DNA of 64,000 nucleotides, taken from positions 11,417,998-11,481,997 of the forward strand of contig NC_051082.1 of the NCBI RefSeq assembly GCF_004664715.2. Reading direction: 5' to 3'. This stretch comes from Peromyscus leucopus. Its lineage: Eukaryota; Chordata; Mammalia; Rodentia; Cricetidae. Below are positions 1 through 11,389 of the stretch, in pieces. The number at the start of each line of letters is the position of its first letter. The stretch's first letter is position 1. The position numbers and the translations under genes were made by a program. Under the pieces are notes generated by a model that did not search any database, was not told where the DNA came from, and was given only the letters and a program-made list of their open reading frames with translations.

Positions 1-2514
1 TGGAGCATTTCTCCTAGGTCAGTTGTCAGAAGAAGCATCTAGAAGGCCAGAGCTCTTCAGACTGTCCCCCAGAGCTGTTCCCTCCTCTGCCTCGGCCTCT
101 TCCACTTCTTCCTCTGTTTGCCTGCTGGCTTCCCAGGGTCCCGCGGCCCCAGCTGGACACTCAGGAGCAGACTCTTGCAACTATGTCTAGAGTTGGGGTG
201 GGGGGCGGTTGGTAAAGCAAAGTAGGAAGTCGGGGACTTCACAGCAAGCCCCAGGCAGTGTCACCCTGCTGCCCCAGAGGGTCACTCTGGCCCCGAAGGG
301 AGGGGCTAATTCCCGTGTTAGCACCTGGTCATGATGGGGGAGCAGGGGGCAGAGAAGCCAGGGAGAGCCAAGCATATGCAAATGTGTGGCTTCCTCAGCT
401 GTCAGCACATGCTTTCTCCAGAAGGTGCCCCTGCCTTTGGCACTGTCCAGGCGTCAGCAGGGAGGCACAGGATAGATGGGTAGAAGGGAGACTTCCTAGA
501 TTATAGTCAGAACATGGAGGAAGAGAACCGGTCCGGGTGATCCACAGATGCCAGCCCCTTGCATGTGTTTATGGAGGCCACCCTGGGGTGGTAGCCCACC
601 CTGCACTCTGCTCCCTTAGCTGCCTATCGACCAGGGTGAAAGGTCATATGTTTGCTCAGAAAGTCTCCAGATGAATGGGAAGCTGGCTGGCTCAGGGCTC
701 CAGGGGCCAGCACCCCTGCTCAGAGCGGGCATGCCCAGCCCAGCTTGTCGCTCAAGACTGTAGGGGAGAAGTTTCCTTGGAAGTGCCTGCCACCCTCTGA
801 GATTCTGAAAATCTCAGCCTTTGATAGAGACTGTCCTGAACTCCGCCCCCTGCCCTTCCCTGCATGTCCCTGGAACTTCTAGGTTGTATAGCGCAGGGGA
901 ACTACCACCCCTATGCCACAGAGCCCCCCATGCCATGTTTTTCCAGTGTTTTAATAAAGTTTTATCAGCAGTCACCCATGTCTGCATACTTACAGTCCTG
1001 GCTGCTTTCCAGGTACAGGGAGAGCTGAGTAGTCACAACACCAAAGCCAGTTACAGTCTGACCTTTCTAGAGAATGTGTGTGCACCCCACTGTAACGGCG
1101 GCTGCCAGCTGTCACTTCCTAAAGCCTTTTGGAATCCGCCACTGTTAACCCTGTGCCCTTGTCAGCCACTCTGGAAAAAGGAAGGAGGGTGGGAAGGGTC
1201 TGACTGGGCATCTGTCCTTCCATCTGGAGTCTCTGGGTTCTACATGAAGGAAGGCTGCCATCCTGTGCCACCGTGGGAGTTGGACCACAGTGACAGCAAG
1301 TGACTGTCATTCCTTCCCTCTTGGCCTGACTCACACTCATTGTGAGCCTTCCTAGAGGTTCTGCTTCCCTGCATCACACAGCAGGGCTTCCTGCCACTGT
1401 TAGAGTCTGTTTCCTAGAGACAATGTCAGGAAGCCATAGAGACCTTTCTGAGTCTTGGGGTACATCACTTTGTACCCCTGCAGAGAAGGCAGCACCAGGT
1501 AGCCAAACGCCTCTTCCATGCCCCGGCTCCTTCCTCACTGTCAAGTGTTGGGTGACGGAGGGGACCTGGCTGTCACTCTCAGTGAGGCACCTACCTTCCA
1601 CCTGCCCAGGAAGACCTGCCTCTCTCCTTTCCCTTCCCGTCCTCCTGGCCTCCATCCCTGGTCAGGATCCAGGTTGCCCGAAGGCTCCTTTCCCTTAACT
1701 TGAGACATGAGGATAGGCAGTGGCCAGTTCTGGAGAAGAGCGTAGGGCCTGTGAGAAGCAGCTTCGCAGTGCCGTGGTTGGTGGCGTACAACCATCGTTA
1801 TGTTTGGAGTGTCAGAGTGGATCCTCAAAGTGACTGACGGGGCCTGGCAGAGAGCCGGGGCAGAAAGTGGGGGTGGTGGGAGGTGCGGACACTCAGGCCG
1901 AGTGGCCAGCCAAAGCCCACTGCGACCCGGTCCAAGCAGTGTGAACAGCAGAACTGTGCATGAACAGTCTTAATTGGTGTGGCTGGGTGCCAGCAGGTGG
2001 GGTGGCCACGCCCGAGCCTTGGTGAGCCCGTCAGCGCAGCTGTGGGCCCGTGACAGGATCGCCTTCCTGCTCAGTGCCCTGGGTTTACCTTGTGGGTCCC
2101 AGCCCCTGCTCACCCCATCTCTCCCTCTTCCCACTCCCCACCATGGCTCCCAGGGAAGCCTGGAGATCCCGCTCCTCACGAGCACCCAGGGACAGTGTAG
2201 TGGGAGCTGGAGGTTCTGAACTCAGCAGTGGTGTGCCCTGGAGCCCAGCATTCATCCTTGGGGTCATTCTAAAAAAGAGCAGGATGAGAGGTGGCAGAGC
2301 AGGTCGTCATAAACAATGCCTGGACCTCTGAGGTGTCCTCGAGTTGGGGTAGAAAGAACAGGAAAAAAAAGAAAAAAAAAGCCTTGCTGGTTTCAGCCAG
2401 TAAGAAAGGCCAGGTCTTTTTTTTCCTGACTGTCTCTTTAAACGTCTGTCCTCCCTTTCTGTCCCTTCCTGTCTTGAGGGTAATGACAGCGGAGGGTGCT
2501 GAACTGGCTCTGGG

Positions 2515-2620
2515 CGTCCACCTCTGGCCGCTGCACGCTTGTAACGATTTCATTAACCTAAATTATCCACTTTATTTTCTCGTAATGGGATTAGCTGTTC
2601 TCCAGGCAGCTGAAGACCAG
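2515..2620. promoter_or_regulatory. candidate conserved noncoding element
   Basis: A repeat-free, AT-leaning island inside GC-rich intron. It holds clustered homeodomain-type cores: CATTAAC near 2551 and TAATGGGATTA at 2583-2593. The latter contains a GGATTA core of the kind bound by OTX/PITX/GSC proteins. Conservation cannot be tested from one sequence, so this is a candidate only. Confidence 0.25.
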
Positions 2621-3429
2621 AGGGGAGAGGGCCGGTGTGCTCCATTACTGCGCCGGGTGGAGGGCAGGGCTGGCTGAGTGTGCACCCTGGACCGGAGGGG
2701 GCTCCTCTCCGTCCCTCTCCCTAGAAGAGGGACCTGCTCTCCAGACGGGCTCACCCGACCCAGGGAACGCAGAGGCGCTGGGCCACCTTCTTGGTGACAC
2801 TTGTTCACAGTGTCTTTTTAACATTGGGGAGGCCTATGCTAAGATGGAGACCTGCGTGTTTGAGGCTGTGAGGAGTGACGAAGCCCCCGCCTGCTGTCTC
2901 AGCTCTCTTGGGTGCACTTGGTCCCCAGGGAGGCCCTCACTTGCGTGGCGCCAGCACAGACATGGGTGGCACTCACCACAGCTCTCACTTGGCTCGGTTC
3001 CTCACACGGCCATGGATTCGACAGCCCCGGGAGGCGTGGTGACGGACTGAGCCTCAGAAATGTGACGGTGGGTGTGGTGGCGGGTGCAGGGCTGGCACCT
3101 GGTTCCAGATCTCCCCCAGAGGCGTAGGTGCTTCTCACATCAGGATTGGACCCGCTGCCGAGGGACCCACTGTGTAGCCCCTGGAGGTTCAGAGTTGTCA
3201 TCTGGATATCAGGATCAAGCCTCCTCCCCCGGGCCCATCTGTGCCTGAGCTGACGGGCATCTCTCATCCACCACAGCTCCCCGGGTCTGCGGCTCCTGTG
3301 TCCTGAGAGACGCTAGTGGTGATGACCCGGAGGTACCAGGGATTGGAACCCCCGGCCTCACCCAGGCTGTGCAGGTCCTTGAGTGCTGTATGCCCAGCCT
3401 TCTTATCACTTCTCACGCATGCTTTCACT

Positions 3430-3580
3430 AGGCTACGCTCAGCTGGCTTTAAACTCAGTAGCCCAGGCTGGCCTTAAACTCACTCAGTAGCCCAGCCTAG
3501 CCTGGAGCTTGGAGTTCTGCTCCTGCTCCGCTTCCTGTGTATCTGGGATTGCGGGGATGCGCTACCACATCCCACGAGGT
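3430..3580 (-). mobile_element. B1-like SINE, diverged, antisense
   Basis: Read on the + strand it shows the antisense B1 hallmarks in order: a 'gcccaggctggcc' block (present twice, suggesting an internal duplication), 'cttcctgtgtatctgggatt' in place of the usual 'ctgagtgctgggatt', and an ending like 'gctaccacatcccac'. A (TTTTG)n-like stretch follows. It is heavily mutated, so it is old. Confidence 0.55.
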
Positions 3581-3821
3581 TTGTTTTGTTTTGTTTTTTC
3601 CATTTGGGCAAAGGGAAAAAACAAAACAGGGCTTGGTGGCCGCGTGAGTTTGAGAAGCACCACATCCGTTCACCCTCCGGACACACTCTTCGTGTCCCTG
3701 TGCTCAGGGCACCGGCAGGGCCTGCCGCGGAGACGGTGGCCACGCTCTGCCAGTACTGACTCAGTCCCTGCAGGAGAGCTTGGAACAGCACTGCTGGCAA
3801 GGGCGCCACCTTGCTTTTGAC

Positions 3822-3845
3822 CTCTCTCTCTCTCTCTCTCTCTCT
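3822..3845. repeat. (TC)12 microsatellite
   Basis: An uninterrupted CT/TC dinucleotide run of about 24 bp. Confidence 0.95.
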
Positions 3846-4089
3846 GATGTGTGCACAGCAAGTGAGCCGTGCAGGGCCTCCGTGTGAGCCCTGCTGAGCC
3901 CTGCCTGCCTCCCCACCTGATGATCGTCCTGGGTGCTTTGGCAGATCCGTTAAACAACTTAGAAGGCCCCATGTTCTGCCACGCGGTGCCTTCAAGGACT
4001 TCGTGTGGCAATACCCAGGGTACACTCTGTGGCCTCTGTGGCTAAAAACATGCCTGGTGGTATAGTCAGAGAAGGAATTCATTTCTGTG

Positions 4090-4320
4090 TCCTTTATATG
4101 TTTCTAGTTTGTATGTGCATGTGTGGTGGGCAGAGGTTTACCCCCAGTCTCCTCAGTTGCTCTCCACCTTATCTTTCAGACACAATCTCTCACTTTTCCA
4201 TGAGGCTCTCTAAGGGGGCTGGTCAGTGAGTCCAGGGACCTGCTGGCCTCCGCCCCACAGGCTCGGATTACAGAAGCGTTTCTTTGGGTTGTGGGATCCA
4301 AACTCAAGTGCTCTTCACCC
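4090..4320 (-). mobile_element. B4-type SINE, diverged, antisense
   Basis: Resembles the reverse complement of the rodent B4 composite SINE. In order it shows a 'gggcagaggttta' block, 'ttgctctccaccttatctttcagacacaatctctcac', a degenerate B1-like centre, 'cggattacagaagcg', and 'gtgggatccaaactcaagtgctcttcac' as the tRNA-derived end. The family assignment is from memory of the consensus. Confidence 0.5.
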
Positions 4321-5147
4321 AAGAGAGCAAAGACCCGCAAACCACAAACTTCCTGCAGCACCTGGCGGGGGTCAAAGCAGAGCTCAGTCTACCGAGAGAG
4401 CACAGGGAGGTGTTGGCCAGGGGCATGTGAGGCCCACAGGACCCAAACCCAAGGGCTCCGTAGGATCCCCCGAGAATGTCACGTTAGCTCTGAAGCCTGA
4501 AGGGTGGCGAGGGCAACTCACTGAATGGACCGGCTACAGGTGGATCTGCAGCTGGGGCAGACCCTGTGTGTCCTCATGGAACGTGGGGTTGCCAAGAACC
4601 TCTCTTGTATAAACGTCAACTCCTGTAAGGCCATGAAGGCCCAGACTCAGGTGACGGGGACGGGTGGGAACCTTTCTTCAGGAGGTGGGCCAGCCCTTCA
4701 GGATTCTTTGGACCGAATCAGATCAAAAAGGAACAAAAGGAAGAAGAGAATAGCCGTGAAAACATTAGGTCAGGGTGTAGCCTGACAGGGGAAGTAGCGG
4801 ATGGGCTGCATTTTCTCAGGCAGAGGCACTCAAACTTGGAGACAGTGCTGGCATCTGAAGTATCTAGCGAAGCTCTCTCTGCTAATGGCATTTTGGCTTT
4901 GTTGACATCATTTCCATCTCTCAGACTCTGAGTCGCCAGCTTCCTTTCCTACAAGGAAAGCATGGCCAGCCTGTAGTCCAAGTGTCCACCTGGAGGCCAA
5001 GGCTGGGCTAAGTGGACCCTGCCTGCCCTGGTGGAACAGTGGCCTTGGACATGCACAAGCTCCCATTCATTCAGAAGCTTGGTGACCACCCCATGGCTGG
5101 TTCAGAAAGATGGTGAGGGACTCACACCTCTGTGAGTCTCAGGGAAC

Positions 5148-5313
5148 GTGGGGGCTACGCCCTCAGTGACCTGGTGGGGTGTGGGGGCTGCTCCCTCAGT
5201 GACCTGGTGGGGTGTGGGGGCCGCTCCCTCAGTGACCTGGTGGGGTGTGGGGGCCGCTCCCTCAGTGACCTGGTGGGGTGTGGGGGCCGCTCGCTCAGTG
5301 ACCTGGTGGGGAT
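5148..5313. repeat. 33-bp minisatellite, about 5 copies
   Basis: The core CTCAGTGACCTGGTGGGG recurs at 5162, 5195, 5228, 5261 and 5294, exactly 33 bp apart, with spacer GTGTGGGGGCCGCTCC and only single-base differences. A partial copy begins near 5148. Because 33 is a multiple of three, every frame without a stop is open and codes for an 11-residue repeat. These frames are by-products of the array, not genes. Confidence 0.95.
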
Positions 5314-5629
5314 GGACCTTTGGCCACCAGCTGCTCCTCACTCAGGACTCCTCGTGGACTTATCCCACTCCGACATCTGCCTGGCCTGGGAGTCATGAAT
5401 TTGGGCGTGACAAGGCAGTGGCTTACCCACAGTCACACCCCGGGAGGTGCGATCAGGTCAAGGGCCACCTCCCAGCGGCCCCTCCTCCGTGGAGCTGCTC
5501 AGGAGAGACCCTGAGCACCCCCTGGAACTCAGCCCCGGCTTAGATGCAGAGGCTCCGTTTAACCACTCAGCCCTGGATCTCTCATCTAGAAAATACAGAG
5601 GCCGCACCTGCCTGGCAAGGGCCCTGTGA

Positions 5630-5930
5630 AAGGCTATTGAGAGACGCTAAATGCTGCCCTCCGCTCCTCTCGCTTGCCTGGAAACCAGGCCATTTTTCAG
5701 CCTTCAAGAGACAAAAATGAAAGGGAGTGTTGGCTGATGGCGACTGGGTAACCTTTTTACATCGGCTCTCACCAGGCCGGAGCGCCGGGTAATTGGAAGG
5801 GCTCCGTGTAAAAGGCACTCTTTAAAGAGCCAGCGCGAGGACAAAGAGGGAAAGATTCCATTAACCAGCCCTGCGCCATCGCGCCGGCGGAACAGACCAT
5901 GCGCATGCGCGCACTCGCTTGCCCACACTT
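5630..5930. promoter_or_regulatory. candidate regulatory element with NRF1-type site
   Basis: A repeat-free segment that keeps CpGs and carries several motif-like cores: TAATTG at 5790-5795, CTTTAAAGAG near 5820, CCATTAACC near 5857, and TGCGCATGCGC at 5900-5910. The last matches the palindromic NRF1 consensus. The GC-rich stretch 5870-5920 looks promoter-like, but no TATA box, start site or transcript evidence is visible. Confidence 0.3.
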
Positions 5931-6929
5931 GCTGGGCCGTGGTTCTGTGGGAGTGGATGCGTCCCACGGAGGCGTCACACCCAACCCACGTCATCTTTGG
6001 AGGGACCACCTCTTCTCTCTCCAGCTAACCGGGGGAAATAGTTGGGAAGGTCATTGTCTGGGGACCAGCTCCATAACAAGTGTGGGGCAGGCCCCTCTCC
6101 CCTGCTGTGACTCTGTCGCTGGATTCAGAGGAGTAGAGGTGAGTCCTTGTGATAACTTTTGAGCCGCCTTACACCAAGGGCATCCATCGTCCTAAGACTC
6201 GGAGTTCTGCCTGCACGCGCGACTGCCTAAGTGGACAGTGGGTAGGGCTGTGCTTGACACTCCGAACGTGCAGTGTTGACGCGGCCACTAGAGAGAGGCG
6301 GAGGTGTCCCTCGGACTCAGCTGAGTGACATGACCCTGCCATGTCGGAGTGTCCTCTCTATTTCTAGCTGAGAAGAAGGAGGTCGATCGGCTATTCAGAT
6401 ACTGACCAGTCTTCTCAGTGGCCAGCAGGGTAGAGGGGGCATTAGGGGCAGGGGCAGAATTTGAGCTGAGAAGATAATAGAGAGGTAAGGTAGAAGGAGG
6501 AGACATCCGGGTCAGGGGGCGTTTAAGTGACGGACGGGGCCAGCTGGTACAAAGGTCCTGGGGTTGGTGCAGACTTTTGAGTGGGAAAACCACTGTTAAC
6601 CGGTGAGAAGGGGCAGGGAAGGAGCTGATTGGATGACAAGGGAGGTGAAGGTCAGTACTGAGGCTGTGGGTCTGGCACACAGACATGAGGTCCGTGGCAG
6701 ACGTGGCCCCCAAATCTGCTATGGAGTGCGCGTGGCCTTCAGCTTATTTGCAAGGTTAGAGATCAGACAAGGTAGGGTGGACACACCCTCCTGGAGGCTG
6801 GGGTTTTGTGCACCCCAACAAAAGTGGGCTCTTGGGATGCTCACCCTGGGTTCGGCCATGGACACCGTTAGCCAGGCTGCAGGTCTAGGGACCAGATGCC
6901 CATCATGAACCCGGCTCCGTTCCTTGTCA

Positions 6930-7015
6930 CCTAAGGGGACCAAGACTTCCCAGGTGACCAGCCTGGGTCTCCTCCCTCTGTAAAGCAGAAACAATAGCAG
7001 TGCCTTGCTCTCCGG
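6930..7015 (+). mobile_element. MIR-like relic
   Basis: 'gtctcctccctctgtaaag' followed by 'aatagcagtgccttgctctcc' resembles the middle of MIR (the 'cctcatctgtaaaatgggg...aatagtacctacctc' region). Short and diverged. Confidence 0.35.
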
Positions 7016-7489
7016 GGCCACGTGAGTCCATAGCCCAGGCTGCCCTGCACACTGCAAAGCACACAGGGCTGAATGTGCTGGTCACCGCTTGCTGTGTGTG
7101 TGCTGGGGACGCATTTGAAGGACTTTTTCATGGCAAGAGGACGCCTGCCGTTTACCTCTGTCACTTCTTGCTCATACCACAGTGCTGCTCTCTGGGTCCC
7201 TTGGGTGGCAGCAAACTCTTGCCCAGCAATGCCTTGAGCGCAGGTGGAGAAAGAACCACCAGTGAATTTCCCGCCTGACTCCACACTCAGCCGGGGAGTC
7301 TGAGCTCCAAGAAGCATGAGGATTTGGACCCCAGGAACCCTTGGGATGAGGATGCACCCCAGCCACTCCTTTGCGGCAGCGTGGCCCACTTCCCAGCCTA
7401 CCCACTCGTCCACGCCAGGCTCTAGAGCGGCTGTCACTCAGCTCGCCATCTACACAGGGTCCTTTCCTCGCCTTCGCTACCTGTTCCTT

Positions 7490-7503
7490 CCCCCCCCCCC
7501 CCC
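7490..7503. repeat. (C)14 homopolymer
   Basis: Fourteen consecutive C residues; a likely length-variable and sequencing-error-prone site. Confidence 0.9.
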
Positions 7504-7799
7504 GAGCCCATCTTCTTGGCTAGGATTATGCAAGCTGAGTCTCGGGGAAGGGGGTGCAGCCTGTATGGGGAGGGGACACACAGGGAGAGGGCACATAGCT
7601 CGGTCTGTGTATGCAAACATGCCCTGCACACCTAACCAGATATAATTGGCCCATGGGTGCCTGCTCCCACCCCACACACCTGAAGAAGTCAGAACCACCC
7701 ACAACAGACTCCGGTTGTCATCGAAAACCCACAGACCCGGCCACCAATCCTGGCGGTGGCAGCATGGCGGAGGGGGTGGGGCCGCAGTGCAGGAGTAAT

Positions 7800-7985
7800 T
7801 GGCGAACCCGGGGTGAATGAAATAATTGGAAAAGTGAGGTGTGAGTTTGTTAGGGAAGTGTGAGCGTGTTGGGGGAGGGGAGGAGGGCTGTGTTTAAAAG
7901 CCCGCTCTGGCCTCTTTATTCACAGCTTCTGATACAGTAATTGCTATTTTGTGGTTTCTATTATCTACACAGTGGGGAGCGTGCG
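7800..7985. promoter_or_regulatory. candidate conserved noncoding element
   Basis: Unique sequence with AATAATTGG near 7820, TAATTG at 7938-7943, and a RUNX-like TGTGGTTT at 7950-7957, in a local AT-rich patch within GC-rich intron. Composition-based inference only. Confidence 0.25.
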
Positions 7986-8424
7986 CAGCGCCGTCCCCCA
8001 GTGTGCCGGGCTGGGGACGAGTCCCTGGGTGCTGCAGTCCCCCTCTCTCCCTCCCTGGCCCCTGGTGGCCCTGCCCAGCCTCTCCCCACTGACCGTGGCC
8101 TTGGCGCCCCGGAGACAGGGTTCATGTGGAAGTCCCTTCAAAGGCCTCTTTTAAAAACTGGCCTCACAGACCTGGCCAGCAGATAAGAACCTTCATAATG
8201 GCTGGCATTTATATGTCGCTTATCTCCTTGGAACGAAAGGTACCTCATTGATTTTTCTTTCCCTCCCCCAACGTCTCTTTTCTCTTTAATTCTCTTCAGC
8301 CATCTCTCTGCGGTCCTTGGTGTTGGCCTCCCACGTTCCCACATCACACAGGCACCCTGAGCCAGTCTCTTGCCAGCCCTCTCCCCCAGCACCGAGGGCA
8401 GGGCTCACCTCGGACCCGAGTCAC

Positions 8425-8510
8425 TTTGGCCCTCTGCCCCTTGGTTTTCTCATCCGTCAAGCAGAGGTGGGGACAGTATCGACCCCGCATTGTCCCATCG
8501 GGAGTGGCAG
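8425..8510 (+). mobile_element. MIR-like relic
   Basis: 'ccttggttttctcatccgtc' followed by 'ggggacagtatcgaccc' resembles the MIR core ('cctcagtttcctcatctgtaaaatggggataatagtacc'). Diverged. Confidence 0.4.
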
Positions 8511-9206
8511 GTCTCAGAGGCCTGGCAGGGGGCTGGTAGAGCCTCCTTTGTAGCTGGGGTGCTGGCAGCAATGACAGTGTCCTGAGGCCTCCCCTGGACA
8601 CTTCTAGAAATGTCCACAGATACTGGGAAGTTCTTCGGAAGATCTAACCCTGACTCTCCAGCTCCTCTTCGGCCTGGCTCTCTTGCCCTTTTCTTAGAAG
8701 TCGCTTTCCATGGGAGCCATTTCCTGAAGCTCCTGGGGTCTTCAGGCACATGTTCCCTTGGCCATTCAGTTGGCGGTCTAGAAACCCCAAGCCCGCATTT
8801 TGGACACCCTCAAAGGCTGCCAGCCCCCAGCCCCACCCCAGTTCCACGGTGGCTCCGAATTGTCATGGCTCCCTCACCACTCTCAGATGCACGTCCTCAG
8901 ACCACAGCAGTTCATCCCCTTCCGCCTCCTCACCAGCTTCTCTCTCCACCTTTTAATTATTTTCCTTGCTTCCTCCGGCCCCTCGGCTGCTTACCATGCA
9001 CCAAGCATCCACGGCTCACAGCACGCTGCAGAGGGGAGGAATTAACCTCACCAGTACCCCCTCCTCTGCCTCCCTTCCCCATCCCCCTGACATAGAGCAG
9101 ACAGACAGAAAGGAGGTGCACATGGTCCTCCCTCCCTCCCTCCCCCACCCCCCATGATCCTGGGTGGATCGCTAGGGCCCTGGATTCTGTGCAGGCCAGC
9201 TACCAC

Positions 9207-9259
9207 CACACAAAACACACACACGCACACCACGCACGCACACGCACACGCACGCGTGT
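9207..9259. repeat. CA/CGCA-rich microsatellite
   Basis: An imperfect run of CA dinucleotides interrupted by CG steps, including CACGCACGCACACGCACACG. Confidence 0.9.
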
Positions 9260-9457
9260 GGTTACGTTTTGGGAAGAAAGAAGCCCCACTTATGGAAGTG
9301 GCTGGTACCTGTGGGGGACAGGACAGGCTTGAACTATCCTGTGGCAGAGCCAGGGAGCTCACCCCCTGCTCGGTCCCCCCCAGAACCAGGCTGCTTCTCT
9401 TGAACTCTTGGTTTGTAAACAGGTCAGGCTTCTCATCTGACCTGTTCAGACTCAGGA

Positions 9458-9472
9458 CCCCCCCCCCCCCCC
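9458..9472. repeat. (C)15 homopolymer
   Basis: Fifteen C residues immediately after a 'tcagactcagga' segment that recurs at about 10.13 kb. Confidence 0.9.
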
Positions 9473-10256
9473 GTCAGGACTTGAGGTGATGAACCCCATG
9501 GCTCCTTCCTGGCCGCCCCACCTCTCCAGGCCGTCTCCCGTTGTTGGCTCGTTCTGGAAGAGACTCCAGCAGCACCCTGTGCAGGGCAAGCGTAGGGCTC
9601 CAGGCTGCAGCCACAGCCACGGCCACAAGCGTGATCAGTGTGGTTTCTTCCACTGTTGAAGTAACACAGCCCTCCTCCCCCACGCGCACACCCCCCTGCA
9701 GGGACTGGCTGGGACACAGTGGGTGGTGGCATTGTGACGGTGGGGTGGCTAACAGGTGTGCTGGAAAGCCAGGTGTCCTCCACTGTCACCTGTCAGAGAC
9801 AACTGGCCTAGTTGCCCCACACTTTCTAGCCTTCTTACATGGGGTGTAAAGCCCTGGGACCTGGGCCCTCAATGTCCCCAGAGGTGTCATTGCCAGCAAC
9901 AGTGACCCAGAGGATGGGTGACCGATGAGCCATTTCTGTGGACCAGCCTGGGAGCAAGCCTGTGCATCCTGGCTCTCCCTATCCCAGGCAGCCCCGCAGA
10001 CGCACTGGGACTGGTCGAGGGACCAAAGGCCATGTCATGGGATGTGTAGGCCTTTAGGTGGCAGAATAAAGCAGGGTTTGCCGGCTGCTTGCCTCTCTCG
10101 GCTCTCCAGGCTTCCTGTCTGACCTGCTCAGACTCAGGACCCCCCTCCAAATCAGCTGAGAGCTCCCTCTCAGCAAAGAATCTGGCCAGGCTCCCCTCTG
10201 CCGCCTTCCCATCCTGGGGAGGCTGGCCTTGTCCCCAGCTTCATTCCCAGCAGCCT

Positions 10257-10287
10257 GCGTGGGGGTGGGGGTGGGGGGGCTGCCGGG
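10257..10287 (+). other. G-quadruplex-forming candidate
   Basis: Runs of 5, 5, 7 and 4 G separated by short loops (T, T, CTGCC) satisfy the usual G4 pattern on the + strand. If the intron spans it, the RNA would also carry it. Confidence 0.6.
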
Positions 10288-10304
10288 GAGAGCTGGACGT
10301 GCCG

Positions 10305-10640
10305 ATTCATTTTGAGGCTTCATAATGCTGCATTTACACACCGTCCTGCCTTCAGAAATGGGGCCAGCAGATGCCAGCTCATGCTGTCAGGGCTGCGGGT
10401 TAACGCCTCATATTTAACTTATATCATTTGGCGAGTGCTTACGGCCTGCGCTGTGTTCTTTACCCAATCGGTCCTTGGCCTGGAGCATCCCAGACTATGG
10501 CGTGTGGATGTGTGGACCTAGCAGCCACCAGAGAGTGTAGATTTTCAAATAAAAATAACACCTCTCTTCAGATGCCGAGCACATTAAATATTTATCAGTG
10601 GCAGTGCGCTCGTACATATTTGATAAATGGACCTTACAAA
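10305..10640. promoter_or_regulatory. candidate conserved noncoding element
   Basis: A repeat-free, AT-rich segment just upstream of the first visible exon. It includes TTCATAATGCTGCATTTACA near 10319, 'catatttaacttatatcatt' near 10409, a CCAAT box in 'acccaatcgg' near 10462, and 'acattaaatatttatcag' near 10580. Its low microsatellite and SINE content contrasts with neighbouring intron. No function is visible. Confidence 0.25.
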
Positions 10641-11389
10641 GGGATTGGGGTTGGGGCGTGCGGCCAGGGGACCCCCGAGGAAGCCCATTCCTTTTGTCCC
10701 AGAGTCTTTCAAAGGTCAGTTTGGTGAAGAGGAGAGGGGCCACCCCAAGGGTGGTCCAGGCCACAGTTCCCTGGTCAGTCTGCTCCAGAATGCTGTGTGA
10801 CTGGCTTTAGCAGGGACATTTGTGGAAGGCATGGGGCTAGAAGGAGCTGTGTGTCTTCCGAGCGCTGAGCCCTCAGGCATCTCCAGACCTCAATCCTAGG
10901 CTGACAGAAAGGATTCCGTGGCTTGGGGTCGGTGAGCTTAGGCTTGGCATACACCTGGCCCCAGGTGTGGAGGCTACCTGGGAAAGGTCGGGGGAACCCA
11001 CCGGCATCCTGAGCCTTGACTCTCAAGCACAAGCCCCTTGCCATGGCTGGGGCCTTCCCTGGCCTGGCACAATGTGTGCAAGACTCATCCCATGGGGAAA
11101 GGACAGGTGTCCAGGTGTCCCCCAGGTGGCAGGAGAGGCACCAAAAATTTTCCAGCCTGATGGTACCCTCCCTCTCCCACTTGGTGGCCAGCAGGGAGAA
11201 GGAAGCCACACCTGTGGAGTGAGGGCTGGCGGTGGGGAAGTGGGGAGCCACATGAGTGTGCCTGGGCGGTGGGAGTTCCTGAAGCCAGCCATCTCTGGTA
11301 ACCTGCAGGGATTGGCTCCTGAGTCTCAGTCCAGAACCCCTGCCTCCCTGGCAGGCCTTGGTCTCTGATGTCGGCCTTTTGTCTTCTAG

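Larger units (their letters stand above)
1..11389 (+). other. Rbm19: Rbm19 intron, 3' part (upstream of first visible exon)
   Basis: No coding exon was recognised here. The segment ends in a pyrimidine-rich tract and AG acceptor at 11388-11389. The exon that should encode the beginning of the last RRM (beta-1 strand with its RNP-2 motif) was looked for by eye and not found, so it probably lies before position 1. Most of the segment is unique, GC-rich sequence with no protein-like reading frame. Decayed SINEs, homopolymer runs, a minisatellite and candidate noncoding elements are listed separately. That the whole segment is one intron is inference. Confidence 0.7.

Noticed and set aside
5102..5341. 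Peptide-repeat 'proteins' and a possible CRISPR-like array
   Set aside because: The 33-bp units are contiguous with no unique spacers, in a mammalian genome. It is a minisatellite.
1..11389. Missing exon with the first half of RRM6
   Set aside because: Searched by eye for codons of the RNP-2 strand (an ILVRNIPF-like pattern) and found none, so no exon is reported.
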